From contig NZ_RSEL01000024.1 in the NCBI RefSeq assembly GCF_003958625.1, forward strand, positions 62,001-126,000: a stretch of 64,000 nucleotides of DNA, given 5' to 3'. Position numbers and translations under genes: made by a program. A model generated the notes under the pieces. That model ran no database searches. It saw only the letters and a list, made by a program, of their open reading frames with translations, and was not told the DNA's origin. The first letter of the stretch is position 1. The number at the start of each line of letters is the position of its first letter. The DNA comes from Tsuneonella rigui (GTDB lineage: Bacteria > Pseudomonadota > Alphaproteobacteria > Sphingomonadales > Sphingomonadaceae). Positions 30,131 to 39,510 of this stretch are shown piece after piece.

Positions 30131-30171
30131 GAAAAGCCGGCGCGGCCCCAAAGGTGCTCACGCCGGCTTTC
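30131..30171 (-). terminator. Probable recA terminator
   Basis: A ten-bp perfect stem AAAGCCGGCG / CGCCGGCTTT with an 18-base loop, ending in TTTTC on the minus strand, about 39 bases after the recA stop. Confidence 0.6.
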
Positions 30172-30209
30172 CAGGTGCTAGGGCGGCGAAAATGCGCACC
30201 CGTTGAGTG

Positions 30210-31280
<1,071 letters not shown>

Positions 31281-31357
31281 GACACACCCTTTCGCGCTTT
31301 GCCTAGACCCGCAGGCCGACTGTCAACGAAAGGCGATGTATCTGCTTTGTTCCACCG

Positions 31358-31372
31358 GAACAAGAGGGGAAC
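31358..31372. promoter_or_regulatory. LexA (SOS) operator of recA
   Basis: GAAC-aagaggg-GAAC, the reverse form of GTTC-N7-GTTC, lies 78-92 bases upstream of the recA start. A 7-bp inverted repeat TTGTTCC-acc-GGAACAA overlaps its start at 31348-31364. It fits the alphaproteobacterial LexA consensus exactly. Confidence 0.75.
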
Positions 31373-31404
31373 GCAAATTTGTTTCCCACAGCGGCAACGG
31401 CTTG

Positions 31405-32988
31405 TCAGTCGGAGTAGGTCCAGTCGAGATCGCGGGTGCCATTCCCCGGCACGGTCACCTCTACGATCCGAGCACCATCCTTGACCCGGACATTGCGCAG
31501 CCCGGAGAACTGACCTTCGCCGGCGCTTCCAACCGTCAATCGGACGGTAACCGGTGTGGGCAATGCGTTCGTAAGGACCGCGAGCATGCGCGCCTTGATC
31601 CGCTCGTTCCCGAGTTCCTCCATCCCGACCATCGTGCAGGACGCGAACACCTGTGTGCTTTGGCCGATACCGATCTCGACGTCTTGTCCGGACGCATAGT
31701 CGCGCAAGGTATGCCGGCCGACGAGTTGATCCCCACGCGGAGATCCTTCGAATACCGTAAGACCGCCCGTCGGCAGAGCGACCCCCAAGCCGTGCTCATC
31801 GTCATTCACTGTCGAGAGCAGGATCGATGCCGCTCGACTCTCGCCATCCGAACCGGCCCACGGTCCGCATTCCGAAGTGTAGAGCAGGCGCCCCTTCACC
31901 CCTTCGCGATCGAGGAAGGCAATCTGCTTTTGCCCCTTGGCGGCAACGGTAACCGGCTCGGGCACGCGATAGAGCTTCAAATCGGCGAGATCCTCCTGGC
32001 GCGCGACCATCGCGGGCGCGCGAGCTGCCCGGGCGCCGGTTACCATGATCGCCTCCATGGCCACCGGAGGGGGAGGCGGAGGAGGCGGAGGCGCCATGGG
32101 ATAGGGTGGCGGCTCGGGATAGTCCTCCGGCGTGCCCTCGGCGGTGCTGCCGAGCGGGTAGCACAGCAGTTGCAGCGGCTTCGCGTCGGGCGGATCGGCC
32201 AGCGACTGATAATTGCTGACGACCTTCAACTTGCCCGCGACGGCCATCAGCTCGGCATCGGGGAAGCTCTGGCCGTTGTCGTTGACCAGCGTCAGCCAGC
32301 TGGTGAGGTGCATCCCGAGGTCATGCGCCGAGGATCCTTCAGTGAGCGTGGCGACATAGTTTGCCTGCCAGTCGAAGCCCCACGAGAGATAGGTCAGCGT
32401 GATCGTGTACGTGCCGCCCGCATCGGTGCGCGTGTCGATCGAATAGACCGGCTTGGCGGAAAGCCCCGCGGGTGCCCGGTCGAAGGTCACGTTCTCCGCC
32501 AGCCCGGAGCAGCGCACCGCTTCGAACCCATTGGCCGTTTGTAGCACGAGCCCGCCATCGCCGCGCGTGCGGACGATCGCGTCCTCGCTCGTTTCCGTAC
32601 CGGTTCCCGGATTGGTGCGGGTGATGGTGACCCGGTTGCCGAGCGAGCCGTCAACCAGCGCGCCGGGACTCAGGAGGTCGGCGTTGCGATTCTTCTCGAT
32701 CGTGCCGCCGGGCAAGCCGGTGACGATCGCGCTCACCGCGACCATTCCTTCGGCAACACCGTCGAAGCGGATGGTGGATTCGCCTGGCGGCAGCGTGACC
32801 TGGCGGGTCTCGCTGATCATCGCGAAGCCACGCGGCCAGTTGCGGTTGAGCTGCTGGTCCGGCGCGCGATAGGGGTCGCGGTAAATCGTCACCGACAGCG
32901 CGCTCGGCGGCGAAGCGTCGACCGCCTCGCGCGCCATCGTCTGCGAGGCGACACCCGCCAACAGCAGGGACAAGAATGCGCGCCGCAT
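31405..32988 (-). CDS. DUF4139 secreted protein with polyproline linker
   Basis: A 527-residue exported protein of the DUF4139/DUF4140 family (beta-rich, function unknown). It has a signal peptide (FLSLLLAGVASQTMA), then a domain opening with ALSVTIYRDPYR. Between the halves lies a proline run of about nine residues at about residues 301-309, followed at 314-318 by IMVTG. The C-terminal half has FLDREGVKGRLLYTSEC and the closing VPGNGTRDLDWTY. The start at 32988 is 11 bases downstream of the preceding gene's stop. It is a diverged paralogue of that gene. Confidence 0.78.
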   Translation of the reverse strand: MRRAFLSLLLAGVASQTMAREAVDASPPSALSVTIYRDPYRAPDQQLNRNWPRGFAMISETRQVTLPPGESTIRFDGVAEGMVAVSAIVTGLPGGTIEKNRNADLLSPGALVDGSLGNRVTITRTNPGTGTETSEDAIVRTRGDGGLVLQTANGFEAVRCSGLAENVTFDRAPAGLSAKPVYSIDTRTDAGGTYTITLTYLSWGFDWQANYVATLTEGSSAHDLGMHLTSWLTLVNDNGQSFPDAELMAVAGKLKVVSNYQSLADPPDAKPLQLLCYPLGSTAEGTPEDYPEPPPYPMAPPPPPPPPPVAMEAIMVTGARAARAPAMVARQEDLADLKLYRVPEPVTVAAKGQKQIAFLDREGVKGRLLYTSECGPWAGSDGESRAASILLSTVNDDEHGLGVALPTGGLTVFEGSPRGDQLVGRHTLRDYASGQDVEIGIGQSTQVFASCTMVGMEELGNERIKARMLAVLTNALPTPVTVRLTVGSAGEGQFSGLRNVRVKDGARIVEVTVPGNGTRDLDWTYSD

Positions 32989-32999
32989 CGGCCGCGTCC

Positions 33000-34508
33000 T
33001 CAGTACCGCGTCTCGTAGGTTACCCGCACCTCCCGCTTGCCGTTCGCCGGCACGGTCACGAGGTACTTGCGGCGGTCGGTATTGATCTGCTCGCCGGGCA
33101 CGTCCTCGCTGGTCACACGGAAGTCGCGGCTCCACCAGCTCCGGTCGAGCCCGCCCTGGGTGAGCTCGACCTCGACCGGAACCGGCTTTGCGTTGGTCAG
33201 CGTGTAGCGCATGGTCGTGCGCCAGAATTCGACCGGGCGTTCGGAGGTGACCGTGGTGGTGGTGCCGTCGTCGGCGATCGCGCGATAGCGGCCGCTTTGC
33301 TCCCACTGGTCAGAGGTGATCTTCTCGCGGCTGACAACGTCGGACTGGACGAACACGTCGAACGCATCGCCGGTCACCAGAGTCAGCGCGCTACCCATCG
33401 GGGTGTGGCCGATGTTGCTCTCGCCGATGAACTGCGGCGTGCCTTGCGCGTCGCGCTGATAGAAGCGGACGGTGCCGGCGGGAAGCGCATCGCCCAGGCC
33501 CTGCTCCCGCGCGGTGGAAAAGCCGATCGCGGTGGTCGCGTTGACCGGCGCACTGTCGTTGGCGAGCCAACCGATCGTGCGCGCGTAGACCTTCTTTGCG
33601 GGCACGCTCTGCACGTCGAGGAAGCTGACCTGCTTGGTCTGCGCGTTGGCGATCGTGGTCCGGCCGGGGAGCGGATAGAGGTAATAGTCGCCGAGCCGCT
33701 CGCGCCCCGCGGTCTCGGTCCCGGGCGTGAAGCCGCGCGGCGGCGGAGGCGAACTGCGGTAACCTCCGCTCGAGGGGCTGCCCGCGACCAGCACGGTGTC
33801 CGCGTTATGGAACGTGGTGCCGGAGTTGTTGGAGAGCGTGACCCAGCCCTGCATATCGGTTGTCGCCTTCGCCTCGTCGTACAGCGCGACGTAATCGGCC
33901 GACCAACCCAGACCGCTGGTGAGATAACGCAGGGCCGCGGGGCGTCGGCCCGGACGGTCGCTCTCGACCGTGACCGAGAGGGTCGGCCGGGCGCGCAAGT
34001 TGGGCGGCACCCCGTCGAACACTACGCGCGTGGGCAAGCCATCGTCGCGCAGGACCTCGATGCGGTCGCCGATCCGGACCACCACGCCGCCGGCGGTCGA
34101 CAGCACGGTCGCGCTTTCGCGGGTCTCCTTGCCAGTGGCGGGATTGGTGCGGACCAGCGTGACCGTCTGGCCAATTGCCTTTTCCATCAACTTGCTGGGC
34201 GTGAGCAGGTCGTAGTCGAAGTTCTGCTCGACGATCCCCGCGCCATCGGCGTTGAAGCTCAGCGTCTCGGGCTGGATCTGCGCGGAGACATCGGGAAATT
34301 CGATCCGGCTGCGGCCATTGGCGATCGCGAGCTGGCGCACGTCCTGCACCAGCGCCCGGTTGTCGTTGTAGATCGTGACCGCGAGATCGCCCTGCGCGCT
34401 AGGCGAAGTCTCTGCGGTTTGCGCCGACGCGCCGCTCGCCAGTGCGAGCACCAGGGCCGATCCCAGGCCCAATCCCAAACCGTTCTTCGTCCGCATCGGA
34501 TTCCCCAT
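33000..34508 (-). CDS. DUF4139 domain secreted protein
   Basis: A 502-residue exported protein (signal peptide LGLGLGSALVLALASGASAQ). DUF4140/DUF4139 features include GDLAVTIYNDNRALVQDVRQ at the N-terminus, LRYLTSGLGWSADYVALYD and the C-terminal TVPANGKREVRVTYETRY. Members of this family are predicted envelope proteins with no established activity. The gene is the first of a tandem pair; ATG 34496 is an alternative start four residues in. It is preceded by an acyltransferase gene on the same strand, 13 bases away. Confidence 0.82.
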   Translation of the reverse strand: MGNPMRTKNGLGLGLGSALVLALASGASAQTAETSPSAQGDLAVTIYNDNRALVQDVRQLAIANGRSRIEFPDVSAQIQPETLSFNADGAGIVEQNFDYDLLTPSKLMEKAIGQTVTLVRTNPATGKETRESATVLSTAGGVVVRIGDRIEVLRDDGLPTRVVFDGVPPNLRARPTLSVTVESDRPGRRPAALRYLTSGLGWSADYVALYDEAKATTDMQGWVTLSNNSGTTFHNADTVLVAGSPSSGGYRSSPPPPRGFTPGTETAGRERLGDYYLYPLPGRTTIANAQTKQVSFLDVQSVPAKKVYARTIGWLANDSAPVNATTAIGFSTAREQGLGDALPAGTVRFYQRDAQGTPQFIGESNIGHTPMGSALTLVTGDAFDVFVQSDVVSREKITSDQWEQSGRYRAIADDGTTTTVTSERPVEFWRTTMRYTLTNAKPVPVEVELTQGGLDRSWWSRDFRVTSEDVPGEQINTDRRKYLVTVPANGKREVRVTYETRY

Positions 34509-34521
34509 GTTCCCAGTTAGG

Positions 34522-35082
34522 CTACGCGTACCGTCTCAGCCGCGCTTGAATGGCAGTTATTGGATGTAACGGTGTATCATTGATGAACGAGGCGCAATCC
34601 CGCGCAGCGTTCGGGTCATGCCAGACCCAGGTGCGCGCGCTGGGTCGCGTCGGCTTCCGGCAACCGCCCGAAACGTCCGGCCCCACGCGATTGCGGATAA
34701 CCCGGGCCGGATTGCCGGCCACCACGCAGTCATCGGGGACGCTGCGAAGCACCACCGCGCCGCCCGCGATTACCACCCCGCTGCCGATCGTCACACCGGG
34801 ACCGATCATGGCGTTGCCGCCGATAAAGCACCGCTCACCGATGCGAATCGGCGCGATCGCGCCACCGGGCAGGCGGGCGGTGAGCACCGCGAGCGGGCCG
34901 ATAGTGGTTTGATCGCCCACCGAAATTCCCCCGCGCATGCCGGGAATGAACCGTGCGCTGAGCGAAATGTCTACCTCGCCCGTGAGATGGAGCCCGGTAA
35001 ACTTGCGCAGCCACCACGCGCGCGGGCGGGCGATCCAGTCGCGCAGCCACAAGAAGCGGTTGAGCGACCGTCCCCGTCCCAT
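34522..35082 (-). CDS. Hexapeptide (LbH) acyltransferase, WcaF-like
   Basis: Left-handed parallel beta-helix acyltransferase of about 186 residues, likely O-acetylating a sugar or lipid. Helix repeats are visible in ISVGDQTTIGPLAVLT, IRIGERCFIGGNAMIG and VTIGSGVVIAGGAVV, and the family ending VVAGNPARVI is present. I chose ATG 35082, which has AGGGGG upstream; ATG 35124 sits inside a palindrome and has no ribosome site. A basic aromatic patch (WLRDWIARPRAWWLRKF) at the N-terminus suggests membrane contact. It is divergent from another LbH gene. Confidence 0.75.
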   Translation of the reverse strand: MGRGRSLNRFLWLRDWIARPRAWWLRKFTGLHLTGEVDISLSARFIPGMRGGISVGDQTTIGPLAVLTARLPGGAIAPIRIGERCFIGGNAMIGPGVTIGSGVVIAGGAVVLRSVPDDCVVAGNPARVIRNRVGPDVSGGCRKPTRPSARTWVWHDPNAARDCASFINDTPLHPITAIQARLRRYA

Positions 35083-35114
35083 TGTCAGCCAGCCCCCTAA
35101 CTTTGGATGTCTTG

Positions 35115-35129
35115 CGGTAAACATTACCG
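35115..35129. promoter_or_regulatory. Operator-like palindrome between divergent acyltransferases
   Basis: CGGTAA-aca-TTACCG is a perfect 15-base dyad between the two divergent acyltransferase genes. It lies in an AT-richer strip. It could bind a dimeric regulator of both genes. No DNA-binding protein gene is adjacent. Confidence 0.4.
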
Positions 35130-35147
35130 AAAATTAAAGGCTTGTCG

Positions 35148-35543
35148 ATGGATCGCTCGATCGCAAACCGGCCTTCCAAATCGCTAAGGCAAATATACCA
35201 GTACCTCGTGCGGAGGTATTTCTGGGGCTCCACGGTCGCGTGGTCGGCGTGGATCGCGGCGACGGCACTGATCGACCGGACTTTTCCCGCTGGAATCGAA
35301 ATATCCGACCGCGTGTGGATCGGGCCCTTCGCTCTGGTCCTGACGCACGACATGAGCCGCGGCATGTACCTCCCGACGCGGATCGGGGCCCGCAGCGTGA
35401 TCGGCGCGCGCGCCGTCATCATGCCAGGCGTGACGATCGGCGAGGATTGCGTGGTCGATCCCGGCGCGGTGGTCTCGCGCGACATTCCATCGGGGCAGCG
35501 CGTGGCTGGCAATCCAGCGCGACCGTGGCGCGAGATCGCCTGA
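35148..35543 (+). CDS. Small hexapeptide acyltransferase, colanic-acid type
   Basis: A 131-residue LbH-fold protein. The repeats IEISDRVWIGPFALVL and IGARSVIGARAVIMPGVTIGEDCVV and the terminal VAGNPARPW are those of CysE/LacA/WcaB-like transferases. It is shorter than most members (about 180-200), lacking much of the N-terminal domain, so it may be a degenerate or minimal enzyme. Local G+C near its start is visibly lower than in neighbouring genes. ATG 35148 is preferred over TTG 35142. Confidence 0.7.
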   Translation: MDRSIANRPSKSLRQIYQYLVRRYFWGSTVAWSAWIAATALIDRTFPAGIEISDRVWIGPFALVLTHDMSRGMYLPTRIGARSVIGARAVIMPGVTIGEDCVVDPGAVVSRDIPSGQRVAGNPARPWREIA

Positions 35544-35550
35544 CCCGGCG

Positions 35551-37980
35551 TTAGGCGACGCGCACCGATCCGAGCACACCGCCGACCTTGTCCGAGATCT
35601 GCTGAACGCTGAACGGCTTGGCGATGAAATGCATGTCGGCGATATCGATATCGCGGCGGAGTTGCTCCTCGGCATAGCCCGACATGAACAGGATCGGCAG
35701 TCCCGGCTTCACCTTGCGGATCGCGCGCGCCATCGCCGGGCCGTCCATCCCCGGCATCACCACGTCGCTCACGACCATGTCGAACACCCCGCCGTTGGCG
35801 ACCGCCGCCAGTCCGGCCTCGCCTTCGGCACAGGCGGTGACCTGGTAGCCGGCGCGGGTCAGCGCCCGCTCGGCGACCGCGCGAACCATGTCCTCATCCT
35901 CGACCAGCAGGATCCTACCCCCACCCGACCATTGCGCGGCGGGCTTGGCCTCGACGATCCGCGCCTTGGGCACCTCGCCCTGATGGACCGGGAAATAGAC
36001 GCTGAAGCGGGCGCCGGCGCGGCCGGTCGCGGTTGCTGGCACGTTGTCTGCGAAAATGAATCCGCCCGATTGCTTGACGATACCGTAGACGGTCGAGAGG
36101 CCGAGGCCGGTGCCCTTCCCCTGTTCCTTGGTGGTAAAGAAGGGTTCGAAGATCTTGGCGAGGTGCTCGGCCGGAATGCCGCCTCCAGTGTCCTGCACCA
36201 CCAGCACCGTGTAGTCGCCTTCGGGCAGGATTTCGCTGCCCATTTGCCTCACGTCGCGCGCGGATATGCGCCGGGTCGACAGCGATAGCTTGCCGCCGCC
36301 CTCGCCTTTCGCCTGCATCGCATCGCGCGCGTTGACCGCGAGATTGACAATCACCTGTTCGAGCTGCTGCGGATCGGCGCGCACCGCGCCCAGATCACGG
36401 TCGTGATTGACCTTGAGCTCGATCTTTTCGCCGAGCAGGCGCTTGAGCAGAAGGCTGACCTCGCTGATGACGTCGGGCAGCTGCAGTACCTCGGGCCGCA
36501 GCGTCTGCTGACGGCTGAATGCGAGCAATTGCCGCGTCAATGCCGCGGCGCGGTTCGAATTGGCGCGGATCTGCTGGATATCGTCGTAGTCGCTGTCGCC
36601 CGGCGTGTGGCGCAGCAGCATGAGATCGCAGGTGCCGATCACCGCGGTCAGCACGTTGTTGAAATCATGCGCCACTCCGCCCGCGAGCTGGCCGACTGCC
36701 TGCATCTTGGTCGCCTGCGCGACCTGGCGCTTGAGCTTGGTCTCCTCGGTCGAATCGACCAGGCTCAGCAGCACCGCCGCTTCGCCGAGCCCGCGAACAC
36801 CGGCGATGCCGAGCGAGACCGGGTCGTCCGCAGCGCCGCGCAAGCGCACAGCCATGTCGGTCGCGCTTGCCGCGCCCTTGCCGAACCGGCGCACCGCATC
36901 GACCAGCGCGCCCTTGTCCTCTGCGACGACGAGGTCCGAAGGGAACGGCGGAAGAAGTTCGTTTTCGATCCCCGCGGCGCGCCGGAATGGGGTGTTGGCG
37001 AACAGGAAGCGGCCATCTCGGTCGGTCATAGCAAGTCCGAGCGGGAGGGCCCCAAGCAAGGCTTCGAGCTGTGGGGTTGCCCCGGTGCCAGAAACCTCGA
37101 CGCCGCCGCCAAGGCCGACCGCGACATCGACCAACAGCATCAGCGATGGGCCTTGATCAGCATCGGGCGCACGCGGATCGCGCGCGTCGCCGAGCGGGAT
37201 GTGGATCAGGTTCTGCGGATTGCCTCGACGGCCCTCGCGGGCGAAGAAAATCCGTTCACGCTCGTCGGCGCGCAGCAGGGTTGCGAATTCCTGGCCCGCG
37301 AGCGTCGCGGCGGGGTCGCCAGTGGCGCGCTGCGCGAAGCCCGGCGCTGCGGCTCGGACCAGCCCGTCGGCTCCCACCAGCACCGCCTCGATCCCGCCGC
37401 GCGAGAGCAGACGGCCTAGCGCGCCGGCGATGCGAGCGCCCAGGTCCTCCGCGAAGTCTTCCTCGGCCAGTCCGACGAAACGCCAGACAAGATAGTCTTC
37501 GCCGCGTCCCGCCCGCTCTGCACGGGCGCTCCAGCTCGCGGTGCCGTCTGCTGACTCGACACTCTCAGCCGCGCCTTTTCCGTCCCGCCACGCTTCGCGC
37601 GCGGCCCGCGCCAAGGTTTCGAGCCCGGCCCGGTCGAGCGGGAGGTTGGGCGGCGCGCTGGCAGCGCCGAACCAATCGCTGAACGCCGTGTTGGCGCACA
37701 CCAGCCGGTTGGCGCGATCGACGATCGCGACCGCTTCGCCCGGCCGCTCGATCGCGGCGACCGTCACCGACCAGTCGGGTGTGGCGACTTCCTCGGCCTT
37801 CCCGACCGGCCGCATACGCGCAATCGCGAGGCCTGCCGCGAGGAACACCGCGATCCCGCCAACGAACGCGATCATCGCGATCGCTTCGCCGCTCGCGAGC
37901 CAGATCAGCGCGGCGCTTATCACCAGCGCTCCGGCAAGCGCGCCTAGCAGTGGCAATGGCCGCGCGGCGGCGGCGTTCAT
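35551..37980 (-). CDS. cckA: Hybrid sensor histidine kinase CckA
   Basis: A membrane hybrid kinase of 809 residues: two transmembrane segments within residues 5-50, PAS-like regions to about residue 420, HisKA with His438 in [16 protein letters not shown], HATPase with [11 protein letters not shown] and [13 protein letters not shown], and a C-terminal receiver with Asp739 in [12 protein letters not shown]. In Caulobacter, CckA phosphorylates ChpT, which feeds CtrA and CpdR, and switches to phosphatase in response to DivL. The sequence around the histidine and QQTLRPEVL is typical of CckA. The start overlaps the DUF2062 stop (ATGA). The longer frame upstream is not genic. Confidence 0.9.
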   Translation of the reverse strand: MNAAAARPLPLLGALAGALVISAALIWLASGEAIAMIAFVGGIAVFLAAGLAIARMRPVGKAEEVATPDWSVTVAAIERPGEAVAIVDRANRLVCANTAFSDWFGAASAPPNLPLDRAGLETLARAAREAWRDGKGAAESVESADGTASWSARAERAGRGEDYLVWRFVGLAEEDFAEDLGARIAGALGRLLSRGGIEAVLVGADGLVRAAAPGFAQRATGDPAATLAGQEFATLLRADERERIFFAREGRRGNPQNLIHIPLGDARDPRAPDADQGPSLMLLVDVAVGLGGGVEVSGTGATPQLEALLGALPLGLAMTDRDGRFLFANTPFRRAAGIENELLPPFPSDLVVAEDKGALVDAVRRFGKGAASATDMAVRLRGAADDPVSLGIAGVRGLGEAAVLLSLVDSTEETKLKRQVAQATKMQAVGQLAGGVAHDFNNVLTAVIGTCDLMLLRHTPGDSDYDDIQQIRANSNRAAALTRQLLAFSRQQTLRPEVLQLPDVISEVSLLLKRLLGEKIELKVNHDRDLGAVRADPQQLEQVIVNLAVNARDAMQAKGEGGGKLSLSTRRISARDVRQMGSEILPEGDYTVLVVQDTGGGIPAEHLAKIFEPFFTTKEQGKGTGLGLSTVYGIVKQSGGFIFADNVPATATGRAGARFSVYFPVHQGEVPKARIVEAKPAAQWSGGGRILLVEDEDMVRAVAERALTRAGYQVTACAEGEAGLAAVANGGVFDMVVSDVVMPGMDGPAMARAIRKVKPGLPILFMSGYAEEQLRRDIDIADMHFIAKPFSVQQISDKVGGVLGSVRVA

Positions 37981-38561
37981 GCCTCGCCCGTCCCTGCCGT
38001 CAGTTGTTCGCGCCGCACTCGCCGCTCGTGCAGTTTGCGCGCGCGCTTGTTGGCAACGACGAAGCGCCAGATGAAGCCGCTGACGAGATAGCTTACCGCC
38101 GAAGCGACCACCGCGAGCACGACCAGCCCGAACCCGGTCACCAGGGTCGCGCCGGTAAGCCACTGCAGCATGTCGCCGAACTCGCTGTGCTCCATCGCAC
38201 TGTTGACCGGCGCCACCACGGTCATCGCATCGACCCGCAGCATCCACGCGCCGATGTTGTAGCCGAGCACCCAGATGAACGGCGTGGTGAAGGGATTGGT
38301 GACGAAGGTGGTCAGCGCGGCGACCGGTACGTTCGCCCGAACTGGCAGGCACAGCAGCGCCGAGAACAGGATCTGCGCGAAGGGTACGATGATCCCCACC
38401 AGCATGCCTAGCGCGACGCCGCGCGGCACTGAGCGGCGCGTAAAACGCCACAGCTCCGACCGCAGCACCCGGCTCGCGAACGGCCGCATGACGCGGCTCT
38501 GCTCCATCTGCGCGCGGGTGGGCAGGTTGCGCTGGATCCAGGCAGAGGTGCGTTCGAACAT
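37977..38561 (-). CDS. DUF2062 membrane protein
   Basis: A 194-residue inner-membrane protein with about three hydrophobic segments (VALGMLVGIIVPFAQILFSALLCL, LVTGFGLVVLAVVASAVSYLVSG). The PRGVALG...TNPFTTPFIWVLGYNIG pattern is DUF2062. It sits between smpB and cckA, overlapping the cckA start by four bases, an order frequent in sphingomonads. Function unknown. Confidence 0.8.
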   Translation of the reverse strand: MFERTSAWIQRNLPTRAQMEQSRVMRPFASRVLRSELWRFTRRSVPRGVALGMLVGIIVPFAQILFSALLCLPVRANVPVAALTTFVTNPFTTPFIWVLGYNIGAWMLRVDAMTVVAPVNSAMEHSEFGDMLQWLTGATLVTGFGLVVLAVVASAVSYLVSGFIWRFVVANKRARKLHERRVRREQLTAGTGEA

Positions 38562-38599
38562 CGGTCGGGATAGCTCTTAGGAAATGACGCGCATGGCCG

Positions 38600-39094
38600 C
38601 TAGCCGCGCTCGCGCATCAGGCGGGCCTTGTCGCGCTGCCAATCGCGATCCTTGGTCGTTTGACGCTTGTCGGCCGAGTTCTTGCCCTTGGCCAGCGCCA
38701 GCTCGACTTTCGCCCGCCCGCGTCCATTGAAGTAAATCGACAGCGGCACCAGCGTCATGCCCTTTCGCTCGACCGCACCGGTCAGCTTGTCGATCTCGCG
38801 CGCGTTGAGCAGCAACTTGCGCGGCCGGCGCGGCTCGTGGTTGAAGCGGTTGCCGTGGCTGAACTCGGGCACGTTGGCGTTAACCAGCCAGACCGCGCCG
38901 TCGCGCACTTCGGCATAGCTTTCCGCGATCGTCGCCTCGCCCGCGCGCAGGGCCTTCACCTCGGTGCCGGTGAGCATCAGGCCGGCTTCGAACTTGTCCT
39001 CGATGAAATAGTCGTAGCGCGCGCGCCGATTCTCGGCGACGGTCTTCTGCTTGTCGAAAGTCTCGGGTTTCGGGCGGGCCATGGGCCGCGGCAT
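38600..39094 (-). CDS. smpB: SsrA-binding protein
   Basis: tmRNA partner of 164 residues for rescue of stalled ribosomes. It has the OB-fold motifs [46 protein letters not shown], and the basic C-terminal tail [27 protein letters not shown] that follows the mRNA channel. A second ATG (MARPKPE, 39082) would give 160 residues. No tmRNA gene was found in the window. Confidence 0.95.
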   Translation of the reverse strand: MPRPMARPKPETFDKQKTVAENRRARYDYFIEDKFEAGLMLTGTEVKALRAGEATIAESYAEVRDGAVWLVNANVPEFSHGNRFNHEPRRPRKLLLNAREIDKLTGAVERKGMTLVPLSIYFNGRGRAKVELALAKGKNSADKRQTTKDRDWQRDKARLMRERG

Positions 39095-39163
39095 GTAGGC
39101 GGTCTGCGGTGAATGCGAAAGGCGCCAATCGCCGCGTTGGGCATGCTAACATATGACAGCCGC

Positions 39164-39188
39164 GGAACCTCTTATCGTGCTCTGCCTT
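39164..39188 (+). promoter_or_regulatory. EcfG-like promoter candidate
   Basis: GGAAC-N16-CCTT ends about 22 bases upstream of the 39211 start. It matches the general stress sigma EcfG pattern (GGAAC-N16/17-CGTT) except for one base. KGG-type small proteins are often in that regulon, but this is a tentative call. Confidence 0.3.
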
Positions 39189-39210
39189 CATTCGTCGAAG
39201 GAGAGCGATT

Positions 39211-39507
39211 ATGCCCCAAGGTGACAAGGACAAGTACACCGACAAACAGAAGCGCAAAGCGGAGCACATTGAAGAGGGATACGAAGACCGCGGTGTCTCC
39301 AAGAAGGAGGCCGAACGGCGCGCCTGGGCGACCGTCAACAAGGAAAGCGGCGGCGGCAACAAGTCCGGCTCGGGCCGCGGCAAGAAGGACACCCACGAGA
39401 GTAGCCGCAAGGGCGGCCGTAAATCTCAGTCCAATCGCAGCGCCGCCGATCGCTCGGCCGCGGCGAAGAAGGGTTGGGAGACGCGCCGCAAGAAGGGCAA
39501 CGGCTAG
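39211..39507 (+). CDS. Small basic KGG-type protein
   Basis: A 98-residue, very polar, Lys/Arg/Gly/Ser-rich protein. The N-terminal part (GDKDKYTDKQKRKAEHIEEGYEDRG, AERRAWATVNKESGGGNKSGSG) resembles conserved proteins often labelled plasmid stabilization protein in databases; that label has no evident basis here. The C-terminus (SSRKGGRKSQ, AAKKGWETRRKKG) has KGG-like repeats. GGAGAG precedes the ATG. Its function is unknown; a nucleic-acid-binding or desiccation role is conceivable. Confidence 0.75.
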   Translation: MPQGDKDKYTDKQKRKAEHIEEGYEDRGVSKKEAERRAWATVNKESGGGNKSGSGRGKKDTHESSRKGGRKSQSNRSAADRSAAAKKGWETRRKKGNG

Positions 39508-39510
39508 GCG

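Noticed and set aside
35551-38451. A continuous minus-strand frame longer than cckA, reaching 38451
   Set aside because: The part upstream of 37980 has no protein-like composition and overlaps DUF2062 in another frame; ATG 37980 overlaps the DUF2062 stop as a natural start.
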